Below, one piece after another: positions 55,756 through 64,000 of a stretch of 64,000 nt of DNA; position 1 is the first letter of the stretch; each line of letters opens with the position of its first letter. Source of the stretch: Pseudorasbora parva (taxonomy: Eukaryota > Chordata > Actinopteri > Cypriniformes > Gobionidae); NCBI RefSeq assembly GCF_024679245.1, contig NC_090191.1, positions 372,001 to 436,000 of the forward strand, given 5' to 3'. The position numbers and the translations under genes were made by a program. Below the pieces are notes generated by a model. The model made no database searches. It was not told where the DNA came from and was given only the letters and a program-made list of their open reading frames with translations.

Positions 55756-56045
55756 TTAACCATCAATGCTGTCGTTAGTCCATTGTGTAACAACCTTTAA
55801 AACCTTCTTCGTACTCCTTATCACTGGTAAATATGCTAGTGCTAAATAAGTATAGTGATCAGCAGAACCAAGGGGAGGAAAAGCGATAGACCTATATGCA
55901 CATGGGATAGAGCCACAGCATTTATCCAATGTTTTCCCCAGGCGAATAGCACATGTGACGTACTGCTGAAAACCTTTTAAGGATTTTTCTACAAAAAAGT
56001 GATTAAAATCACCCATAATGAATTTAGGAGAATCTGGAAACACCA
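55756..56045 (-). mobile_element. LINE endonuclease fragment (L2/CR1 type)
   Basis: Minus-strand frame SPKFIMGDFNHFFVEKSLKG, FQQYVTCAIRLGKTLDKC, PPLGSADHYTYLALAYLPV is the C-terminal half of an APE endonuclease (GDFN and SADHY/SDH catalytic blocks). It ends at a TAA at 55756. Confidence 0.75.
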
Positions 56046-56049
56046 TGTG

Positions 56050-56320
56050 ACAGATCTCCCCCTCTATGGGCGGCCCCTGACGCACATACATAATCAAAAC
56101 ATCTAAAACGTTTTGGGGGGTGGACTTGGGGGAGGGATGGTGGGCCAGGCCCGTGCCAAGGCACCGGACATGGACCCTGGCGTAGCTGAGACGGGCCTGG
56201 GAGCGTGGGCGGACCTGGACCCTGTGGCGTGGGCGGACCCGGACCCTCAGGCGTGGGCGGACCCGGACCCTCAGGCGTGGGCGGACCCGGACCCTCAGGC
56301 GTGGACAGACCTGGACCCAT
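56050..56320 (-). pseudogene. Proline/glycine-rich tail of a gag-like reading frame
   Basis: Minus-strand frame repeats GPGPPTPE four to five times, then WHGPGPPSLPQVHPP. It appears to continue the proline-rich frame of the two minisatellites upstream (56320-58890) and the gag-like head at 58900-59142. Frame continuity across the arrays is broken in this copy. Confidence 0.45.
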
Positions 56321-57545
56321 GGGTGGCCATGGCCGTTCAAGGGGCCATGGCGGTAGAGGCAGTTCAGGGGGCCATGGCAGTAGAGGCAGTTTAGGGGGCC
56401 ATGGTGGTAGAGGCAGTTCAGGGGGCCATGTGTCAGAGACAGTTCAGGGGGCCATGTGTCAGAGGCAGTTCAGGGGGCCATGGCGGTAGAGGCAGTTCAG
56501 GGGACCAAGGCGGTAGAGGCAGTTCAAGGGGTCATGGCGGTAGAGGCAGTTCAGGGGGCCATGGCGGTAGAGGCAGTTCAGGGGGCCATGTGTCAGAGGC
56601 AGTTCAGGGGGCCATGGTGGTAGAGGCAGTTCAGGGGGCCATGGCGGTAGAGGCAGTTCAAGGGGCCATGGCGGTAGAGGCAGTTTCGCGGCCATGGCGG
56701 TTGAGGCAGTTTAAGGTGCCATAGTGGTAATGGTAGTTCAAGGTGCCATGGCGGTAGAGGCAGTTCAGGGGGCCATGGCGGTAGAGGCAGTTCAGGGGGC
56801 TATGGTGGTAGAGGCAGTTCAAGGGGCCATGGTGGTATAGGCAGTTCAGGGGGCCATGGCGATAGAGGCAGTTCAAGGGGCCATGGTGGTAGAGGCAGTT
56901 CAGGGGGCCATGGCGGTAGAGGCAGTTCAAGGGGCCATGGTGGTATAGGCAGTTCAGGGGGCCATGGCGGTAGAGGCAGTTCAAGGGGCCATGGCGGTAG
57001 AGGCAGTTTTGCGGCCATGGCGGTTGAGGCAGTTTAAGGTGCCATGGTGGTATAGGCAGTTCAGGGGGCCATGGCGGTAGAGGCAGTTCAGGGGGCCATG
57101 GCGGTAGAGGCAGTTCAAGGGGCCATGGCAGTAGAGGCAGTACAGGGGGCCATGGCGGTAGAGGCAGTTCAGGGGGCCATGGTGGTAATGGTAGTTCAAG
57201 GTGCCATGGCGGTAGAGGCAGTTCAGGGGGCCGTGGCGGTAGAGGCAGTTCAGGGGGCCATGGCGGTAGAGGCAGTTCAGGGGGCCATGGCAGTAGAGGC
57301 AGTTCAGGGGGCCATGGCGGTAGAGGCAGTTCAGGGGGCCATGGCGGTAGAGGCAGTTCAGGGGGACATGGCAGTAGAGGCAGTTCAGGGGGCCATGGCG
57401 GTAGAGGCAGTACAGGGGGCCATGGCGGTAGAGGCAGTTCAGGGGGCCATTGTGGTAATGGTAGTTCAAGGTGCCATGGCGGTAGAGGCAGTTCAGGGGG
57501 CCATGGCGGTAGAGGCAGTTCAGGGGGCCATGGTGGTAATGGGGC
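56320..57545. repeat. 27-bp minisatellite
   Basis: About 45 copies of a unit GGGGGCCATGGCGGTAGAGGCAGTTCA. Because 27 is a multiple of three, all frames give 9-residue repeats (ELPLPPWPP on the minus strand, AVEAVQGAM on the plus). The minus-strand proline/tryptophan frame is the probable original one; the others are shadows. Confidence 0.95.
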
Positions 57546-58890
57546 TAGAGCTGGAGCGGGCTTATGGGCTGGAGCCTGGACTGGGGCTGGAGCCGGCCCC
57601 TGGGCTGGAGCTGGAGTGGGCTCATGGGCTGGAGCCTAGACCGGGTCTGGAGCCGGAGTGGGCTCATGGGCTGGAGCCTGGACTTGGTCTGGAGCCGGAG
57701 TGGGCTCATGGGCTGGAGCCTGGACTGGGTCTGGAGCCGGAGTGGGCTCATAGGCTGGAGTCTGGACTGGGGCTGAAGCCGGAGTGGGCTCATGGGTTGG
57801 AGCCTGGACTGGGTCAGGAGCCGGAGTGGGCTCATGGGCTGGAGCCTGGACTAGGTCTGGAGCCGGAGTGGGCTCATGGTTCTGGAGTCTGGAATGGGGC
57901 TGGAGCTGGAGTGGGCTCATGGGCTGGAGTCTGGAATGGGGCTGGAGCTGGAGTGGGCTCATGGGCTGGAGCTGGAGTGGGCTCATGGGCTGGAGCCTGG
58001 ACTTGGGCTGAAGCCAGAGTGGGCTCATGGGCTGGAGCCTGGACTGGGGCTGAAGCCGGAGTGGGCTCATGGGCTGGAGCCTGGACTGGGTCTGGAGCCG
58101 GAGTGGGCTCATAGGCTGGAGTCTGGACTGGGGCTGAAGCCGGAGTGGGCTCATGGGCTGGAGCCTGGACTGGGGCTGGAGCCAGAGCAGGCTCATGGGC
58201 TGGAGCCTGGACTGGGGCTGGAGCCGGAGTGCGCTCATGGGCTGGAGCCTGGACTGGGGCTGGAGCCGGAGTGCGCTCATGGGCTGGAGCCTGGACCGGG
58301 GCTGGAGCTGGAGTGGGCTCATGGGCTGGAGCCTGGACTGGGGCTGGAGCCGGCTCCTGGGCTGGAGCTGGAGTGGGCTCATGGGCTGGAGCCTAGACCG
58401 GGTCTGGAGCCGGAGTGGGCTCATAGGCTGGAGTCTGGACTGGGGCTGAAGCCGGAGTGGGCTCATGGGCTGGAGTCTGGAATGGGGCTGGAGCTGGAGT
58501 GGGCTCATGGGCTGGAGCCTGGATTGGGGCTGAAGCCAGAGTGGGCTCATGGGCTGGAGCCTGGACTGGGGCTGAAGCCGGAGTGGGCTCATGGGCTGGA
58601 GCCTGGACTGGGTCTGGAGCCGGAGTGGGCTCATAGGCTGGAGTCTGGACTGGGGCTGAAGCCGGAGTGGGCTCATGGGCTGGAGCCTGGACTGGGGCTG
58701 GAGCCAGAGCGGGCTCATGGGCTGGAGCCTGGACTGGGGCTGGAGCCGGAGTGCGCTCATGGGCTGGAGCCTGGACTGGGGCTGAAGCTGGAGTGGGCTC
58801 ATAGGCTGGAGTCTGGACTGGGGCTGAAGCCAGAGTGCGCTCATGGGCTGGAGCATGGACGTGGCCTGGAGCATGGACTGCTGTGGGACT
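57546..58890. repeat. 42-bp minisatellite
   Basis: About 32 copies of a unit beginning GGGCTCATGGGCTGGAGCCT. In the minus frame continuous with the gag-like head it codes APAHEPTPASAPVQ (14 residues). Long forward and reverse frames across it come from the repeat and are not separate genes. Confidence 0.95.
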
Positions 58891-59142
58891 AGGGGGTTCT
58901 TCCTCCTCAGTCCCCACAGTAAACGAGGATCCACTCAAAAATAAAATTAAATCAATACACTGAAAAAGGGTGAACGGGTTTTCAGCTGAAGGCATGAGTT
59001 CAGCAAGGTCAGGGTCCAAACCAAAACAAAAACACCTCTTCCAACGGATCTCGTTCCATGGCAATCCATCAATAAAGTATAAAAAGTCTGGAACATAGTC
59101 CTCCAGGGGACGATTCCCCTGGCCCGACAACTCCTTAGACAT
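58393..59142 (-). pseudogene. Gag-like N-terminus followed by proline-rich 14-residue repeats
   Basis: ATG at 59142: MSKELSGQGNRPLEDYVPDF, then WNEIRWKRCFCFGLDPDLAE, then FTLFQCIDLILFLSGSSFTV, then a short acidic EEEE stretch and the proline repeats. The LEDYV.DFL ... F..GL...L ... L..YI...L..SGSPFTV pattern resembles gag-like capsid fragments of fish LTR retroelements, whose linkers are often proline-rich arrays. The start lacks the N-terminal capsid part, and the frame ends at 58393 within the array. A domesticated gag gene is possible but not supported by splice sites. Confidence 0.5.
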
Positions 59143-59489
59143 TTATTAACATAAATGAATAGGAGGCATTGTGTAAATTAACAGCATTGTAACAACAATG
59201 TTTACATGTTAACAACATGTACAATTTAAAAAAATAAAAATAAAGTGTCCAACCACACAAAAAAGTCTGACTCTCTCCCTCCGGCACATTCACATTGCTT
59301 TAAAAGGGCAGCAGTTTTTCTGCATTCACTTCGTGCACGCCCTTCATAACTAAAAAGTTTATAAAATTAAGTTCTAATGCTGTTTGTGGATTTTCTCAGG
59401 TCTCGACCAGGCTCAGCCCTCTTTGAACTCGATCTTGACTCGGACTCCAATGAGCTGGTCCAGACCACAACACTGACAATGAGTAACAC
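59143..59489. other. Spacer
   Basis: AT-rich, nothing recognised. Confidence 0.4.
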
Positions 59490-60320
59490 TGCACTTACAT
59501 CTTATTAGAGTATCAGTAGAGTCAGGAGAATGTCCAAAAGGGACCATCAAAATAAAGTGTTGCCAAACTCTCTTTGCAGGACTTAACATTATTATGTATT
59601 ATTACAATTATGTAAAGGAAGACTTGAAGTGTAGAAATGTAGTAAAAAAAAAAAAAAGATAGAAAGTCAGCTGAAGAATGTGGCCCAGGCCACAGAGCCC
59701 CGAGGGGACAGTAGAGTTATGGTAACGGATACCAAATCAGAACACAGGAGGGAGTGGTTTAGTCTGAAAGATTTAAAGGAGCCAGGTATTTACCCTCTTG
59801 TTGAGCAATACACGTCTAACCAGATACATTTCTCTGTCTTCTACCAATCAAAATGCTCTAGGGAAACATTTCCTGAACATAAGCACTATAAATATGACCA
59901 AAGAACCCTTTTGACTTCAGACTTCAACTGAAGAGCGTACCAGACGACTTCATTCATCAATATACCGAATACACACAAGGAGCCCAGGTGAGACACCGCT
60001 TTAAAATGATACGAACAGGCAGTGTTATGACAGTGTGAACAGCCACCTGCAGATTATGAGCTGTTTAGATCTCGACTGTATTGCAGGAAGACTCGAAATG
60101 CATTAGGAACTAAAATATATCCTCAAACTAATCAGATGCAGATGTCACTTCACCGCAGGCAACGGTTAGAAATGATTGAATGCATTGCATTCAGTGAAGG
60201 AAGGATTTATGCCTTATTTGTTTATGGATTTTTTAGATTAGATTACATTTTAATGAATGTTAAAATAATGTGAGAACTAATGAAATCAGTAACAAGACAT
60301 TTAGAATGATAACAAATGAA
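59490..60320 (+). repeat. Inverted duplication, outer pair, right arm
   Basis: Mirror of 39700-41020 with very few substitutions over 59660-60215. It lacks the hAT MITE found at the matching point in the left arm. Homology stops about where the acceptor of SNTX coding exon 1 would be expected. Confidence 0.92.
59887..59987 (+). promoter_or_regulatory. Mirror copy of the SNTX-like promoter and 5' UTR exon, facing right
   Basis: TATAAATA at 59887-59894, predicted 5' exon to AGCCCAG/GTGAGAC (donor 59988). Every element seen at 40506-40606 is retained, so it could fire. No SNTX coding exon follows in the remaining 4 kb of the window. Confidence 0.55.
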
Positions 60321-60532
60321 TATTTAACCCTAGGCTACATATGTATGTGGTTATAATCTGGTCTCCCATCATCAGGCTACTTTTACAGTGTTGCTGTGGG
60401 TTGTTTGTAGCCTATAGTCCACAGGTTGCAGTTATCTTTACTTTAGCATTATTTACACCGCCCGCCCACCGCGTTTTGGCCGTGATTCTGCAACTTTTGA
60501 TTAGCAATTGGAGGTTGTTTTCTTCTGTGCAG

Positions 60533-60624
60533 ACCTGGAGCGCAGGCTTCACTGATTGGAAGACACAGCTTCTGTCACTTTGTTGAACGGGAGGAGATTC
60601 TTGCTGCCTGCCAGTGTATTCAAG
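60533..60624 (+). other. Candidate exon downstream of the mirrored promoter
   Basis: An excellent acceptor TTTTCTTCTGTGCAG (60518-60532) and a donor CAAG/GTAAAA (60625) bound 92 nt. One frame is open throughout, but I recognise no family. It could be a non-coding or coding second exon of a transcript started at 59.9 kb; purely predicted. Confidence 0.25.
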
Positions 60625-61430
60625 GTAAAAACAAATCATTTCTGAACTGAATACATTGTTTTCAAAGCAAAATGTTAACCATAGCTTGTTTTCACATTAA
60701 AATTTCTGTTAGACAATCGTGCCATTTGTTACCTTATTTCTGGTGCCATGACCAAAACGATAAGAATTACTGTACGCTTTTATAGTATCACATCAGTTTT
60801 TTGTGTTATTTACTATTAGTTTGTTGTATCTCTCTTTTTTTCCTCTGTAGTTATTCATTAATGAAAGAACAGTATTCTAATGTTATCTAAACTTTGAACA
60901 GTACATCAAATATATTACAACAATGGGATTTGTCTATGTTCTTTAAGGTGTGGTATATAAATATACTAATCATTTTGAATTTAATCATTTATAAGTGATA
61001 TATAATTGTTCATTAAGGCTGGAAATGTAAAACATATTATACTGAGGTGTGCAGAATTATTACACAGGTTTACATTTACAAATAAAACGAGCCAAAAAAG
61101 AGATTTAAATCAGACTAAAAAGTCACAAAGTATTAAATGCACATGAGAATTAGACAATACTAATGTCCCATGTCAAAAAAATCCTAAAGGACTCCAATAA
61201 GAAACCTGTAGAGTAATCCATTTAGAATTTCTATCATAGTTTGCATTCGTTCCTATAGGACTCCGTTAGAAATAGTCATGTAGGATTTGTGTCTTGTCCT
61301 ATAAGATTCTCATCTGATTCCTATTGGATTCTGTGGGATTTCTCTTATTAGACAATACATAAATATCCTGCAGGATCATTTCTACAGGATTCTAATGGGA
61401 TCCAATTGGGTCTCTATCTCTTTCTCTCTC
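60625..61430. other. AT-rich spacer
   Basis: 61180-61400 has a loose array of TCCTATAGGATT/TCCTGCAGGATC-like motifs. Nothing else. Confidence 0.4.
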
Positions 61431-61433
61431 TTA

Positions 61434-61950
61434 AGCCCCTTTCACACTGCGATTCCGGCAAATACACGGATAATGCAGCCCGTTTGTTCCCGGGCCGCTA
61501 GATTTGACGGTCCCGGGTCGAGTTGACACGTGACATCCGGATGTGAGGTATAACGGCGAGCGATCTCCACTTCAGCGCGGATAGTAAGGAGCTCCGTGGT
61601 CTCGACTTGTGTCCAGTTTGCGCTCATTTCTGCTTGTTTAATCTGAGTTTCTTTTGTATCCGAACACTCTCTGCGTTTAAAACACCGACGAGCTCTTCTG
61701 GCACTGCAGGGGTGTGTTATTGAAGAAACAAGCTCTAGGAGTCGCATGATAACTACGCACACACTGCAGCATTAGTTTCGGCTTTTGTTCACCCAGCGCT
61801 CGTCCCGGGTCGAATACCGCAATATTACTAGGTCCCCGACCCGGGTTCAGTTCGGTAATCAATCCCGGGATGTAATTGCTTTCACACAGAAGGAGACCCG
61901 GCAATGCTCCAGGGAATGTTGCGGGTCCGACGTGCAGTGTGAAAGGGGCT
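61434..61950. mobile_element. PIF-Harbinger MITE, TIR AGCCCCTTTCACACTGC, TTA duplication
   Basis: Left AGCCCCTTTCACACTGC pairs with right GCAGTGTGAAAGGGGCT; TTA flanks at 61431-61433 and 61951-61953. The interior carries CCCGGGTCG-type inverted motifs. No transposase. Confidence 0.92.
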
Positions 61951-61953
61951 TTA

Positions 61954-61954
<1 letters not shown>

Positions 61955-61992
<38 letters not shown>
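61955..61992. repeat. (CA)n microsatellite
   Basis: About 18 uninterrupted CA units directly beside the MITE. Confidence 0.97.
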
Positions 61993-62629
61993 CTATAAAG
62001 TTTAAGGGATAACATTAGTTCACCCTGAAATGAAAAAGTCATGTATCATGCAATGATACAGGGAGACGTACACCATATATGGAAAGTGTGTAGGACGGAA
62101 ATCACTCGCTCCAGATGCTCTATTTACATTCGGTGTGAACATAGCATAAGGTTTTGCAAGAAAGAAACCGTATTATTCAGTCAAAATACTTAGCTCGGCT
62201 GTTATTCTGTCATTTCCCTCCTTCCGCGCGTCTCCTCGTATCATTAGGTGAAACTTTTGCCACAGATGAGCTCGTACAGGTTTTATTTTCTGCTTATGAG
62301 GTCTGAAAAAGAAAGACATATGGCCAAAAACAGGGTGACTTTATTTTCATTCCAGAGTGATTCTAACAAGTAATTCATTAATGAATAGTTTATTTGTTAT
62401 AATAAGTAGTAACAAAATGCCACAGGACAAATTGAAAGTAAATTAATTAAAAACACATCTAGCAAAATAAGGAAAAATTTAAATTCCATAAAAAATAAAT
62501 CAGAAAGTCCAATAGTCCAATCGGATTCTAAGAATCCAATAAGATCATACAGGACAAAGTGAAATTCCATTAAATAAACACACAATGTCCTATTAAAGCC
62601 GTAAGCAGTGTTGAAAGGGCCCCCGTACC
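61993..62629. other. Spacer without recognised features
   Basis: 62440-62545 repeats AATTCCATWAA and AGTCCAATxGGATTCT-like motifs. Nothing assigned. Confidence 0.4.
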
Positions 62630-62633
62630 CGGG

Positions 62634-63000
62634 ACTAGGGATGCGCGATATACCGGTACTGGAAAAATACCGGTATATATTTTATTTAAAACGGTACGAT
62701 ATCATGATTTGGCACATTTCGGTATATGCTGCTGTTCTGAAGTTCACCGCTAGATGGCAGCGCGCTACCCAAACTGACCCGAAACAACCGGCAAATGTGA
62801 CAACAACATAGACGAACAAAATGGATAAAGCAGTTGAATCTCACTCAAGATGCCCAAAACGAATTAATAAAGAGAGGAGTAGAAGTGACATTTGTAATGA
62901 CTTTGCTTATAAAACTGATGAAGAACCATCAAACCTAGCCAAGAAGCATCTGTCACTATCCTGACTTTAAGACTTCTGAAGAGATCGATAGGTCAGTGAA
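62634..63000 (+). mobile_element. Possible hAT element end
   Basis: TAGGGATGCGCGATATACCGG is a typical hAT terminus, followed by an ATACCGGTATAT palindrome. An ATG at 62821 opens a short frame that soon stops. No BED finger or partner terminus is seen. Confidence 0.4.
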
Positions 63001-63294
63001 TCATTCAAACCATCTCATTTAGACATTTATTTTCTTTTAACACTGATCAACGCACACACACAGCCTAACATAAGATCGAATATCACAATCTCCAGCGTTC
63101 GTTTCAACCAATGACATTTAGATCTCATTATATTTGCACGCGTACTATTGCACTATTTATATTCCCGTTAGACACAACCGCCTGTGTTTATGTGAATAAC
63201 TTACTCACTAAAGACGGACATTTGTACATAACTCTGTGTATTTGACTGTTTAAGGAAACTTAATGTGTAATGTGCGAGCGTGACTAAGTGACAG

Positions 63295-63296
<2 letters not shown>

Positions 63297-63328
<32 letters not shown>
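63297..63328. repeat. (GT)n microsatellite
   Basis: About 16 GT units. Confidence 0.97.
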
Positions 63329-63329
<1 letters not shown>

Positions 63330-63468
63330 GTATGAGCTCATATCTCCTGTAACTGTTATTACGAAATGCTATAAAATCACTTGCATGTTCAAATGATTTC
63401 CGTTATCCATCCCGAGACCAGCGTGAAATGTTGAATAGGATTATGCAGATTGCTTTAGTGTAGTGCGA

Positions 63469-64000
63469 TCAGTGGCGGCTAAGTTACTGGTCTGTCAGAG
63501 AGGGGAAGCTCATTTTCGGCCAATTGTCTTATTTATTTAAAAGTAAATTCTGCCCTACGTTCCTTTTCAAGAAAATGGTCTTTTACCCTGTGAATGAATG
63601 AACGATCTAAAAAAATATTAAACTCTGTAAAACTGAAACAAGGAATGTGGTGTATAATTGTGTGAAATGTATGATGAAAATGAAGCAATTTCGCCAAGCA
63701 AATATCAAAGAAATAGGTTGCAGCAGTTTTTATTTCGAATGAACTTGAGAAATTCGCGATGGGACTGAGCGCGAATAGCTTCAGTGATTCCTTATAGTAC
63801 AGAATCGCTGTCAGTCAAAAGGAGATGCAGACCCTCCAATAAACACGCAGAAGCTCGGCGTCCGGGCCAGCCCACTCCCCATTCACTCCCAGAGACGCTG
63901 AGCGTCCGTGGGCGGGACATAATCGCAGCGTTTATCCAATGACCGTCTAGTTTCGAAGCGCTGAAAAAGCAGCCCCATTGAAGTCAATGGACGCTGGGCT
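63469..64000 (+). mobile_element. hAT-type non-autonomous repeat running off the window
   Basis: Starts CAGTGGCGGCTAAGTTACTGG, a terminus common to hAT-type repeats in fish, with AGAGGGGAAGCTCATTTTCG next to it. The right end lies beyond 64000. No coding content. Confidence 0.45.

Noticed and set aside
57071..58934. Long genes of 330-430 codons on both strands
   Set aside because: They are frames created by the 27- and 42-bp repeats, whose period is a multiple of three, so any stop-free unit stays open.
1..64000. CRISPR arrays, operons, phage or bacterial mobile genes
   Set aside because: Exon structure and repeat content are those of a fish; tandem arrays lack repeat-spacer structure.

Overview
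This window looks like vertebrate DNA from a teleost, most probably a cyprinid or other cypriniform. The evidence is split coding exons with GT/AG junctions, a stonustoxin-like (SNTX/PRY-SPRY) gene of the kind expanded in fishes, and a dense mix of fish repeats: DIRS, L2 and RTE LINEs, Tc1/mariner, hAT, PIF-Harbinger and TTAA-flanked elements, and 5S- and tRNA-derived SINEs. There are no operons, CRISPR arrays or stand-alone RNA genes. Most of the sequence is transposon debris, much of it nested.

The one host gene I can support runs on the minus strand across about 35 kb. A TATA box and a non-coding first exon lie near 40.5-40.6 kb. A short coding exon is at 39557-39647, a 1.7 kb exon at 26820-28526 (SNTX helical, thioredoxin-like and FN3 regions), and a PRY-SPRY exon at 5678-6201. 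All junctions are phase 1 and the coding lengths sum to a multiple of three (2322 nt, 773 codons plus stop). The two long introns hold most of the transposons.

Region by region. 0-5 kb: the end of a hAT transposon with an open transposase N-terminus, L2 3'UTR pieces, a DIRS 3' end and a SINE. 5-6.2 kb: the PRY-SPRY exon. 6.6-8.1 kb: an unfamiliar terminal-inverted-repeat element with repeated CCGTAACT motifs. 8.2-11.4 kb: a Tc1-like element carrying three nested insertions (RTE, gypsy integrase, 5S-SINE). 12-18.4 kb: a MITE and a decayed DIRS element with a perfect 32-bp-arm palindrome. 19.2-21.4 kb: a deleted gypsy element with a SCAN-like gag. 22.2-23.9 and 31.9-33.5 kb: two copies, in opposite orientation, of a 1.7 kb TTAA-flanked element without a transposase. 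24.2-25.3 kb: an L2 LINE. 29.6-30.6 kb: a broken Tc1. 33.5-38.8 kb: SINE, L2, gypsy LTR and DIRS pol. 39-61 kb: a large, interrupted inverted duplication whose arms include the SNTX-like promoter. At its centre are DIRS remnants split by a Tc1 element. The right arm carries a second copy of the promoter pointing rightward, without the SNTX coding exon. 55.5-59.1 kb: 27-bp and 42-bp minisatellites inside a gag-like proline-rich reading frame. 61-64 kb: MITEs, microsatellites and hAT-like ends.

The most interesting host-level structure is this inverted duplication: one promoter serves the SNTX-like gene and its near-identical mirror copy, some 19 kb away, faces outward with no recognisable partner gene in the window. 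Insertions present in one arm and absent from the other (hAT MITE, L2, solo LTR) allow relative dating of the events.
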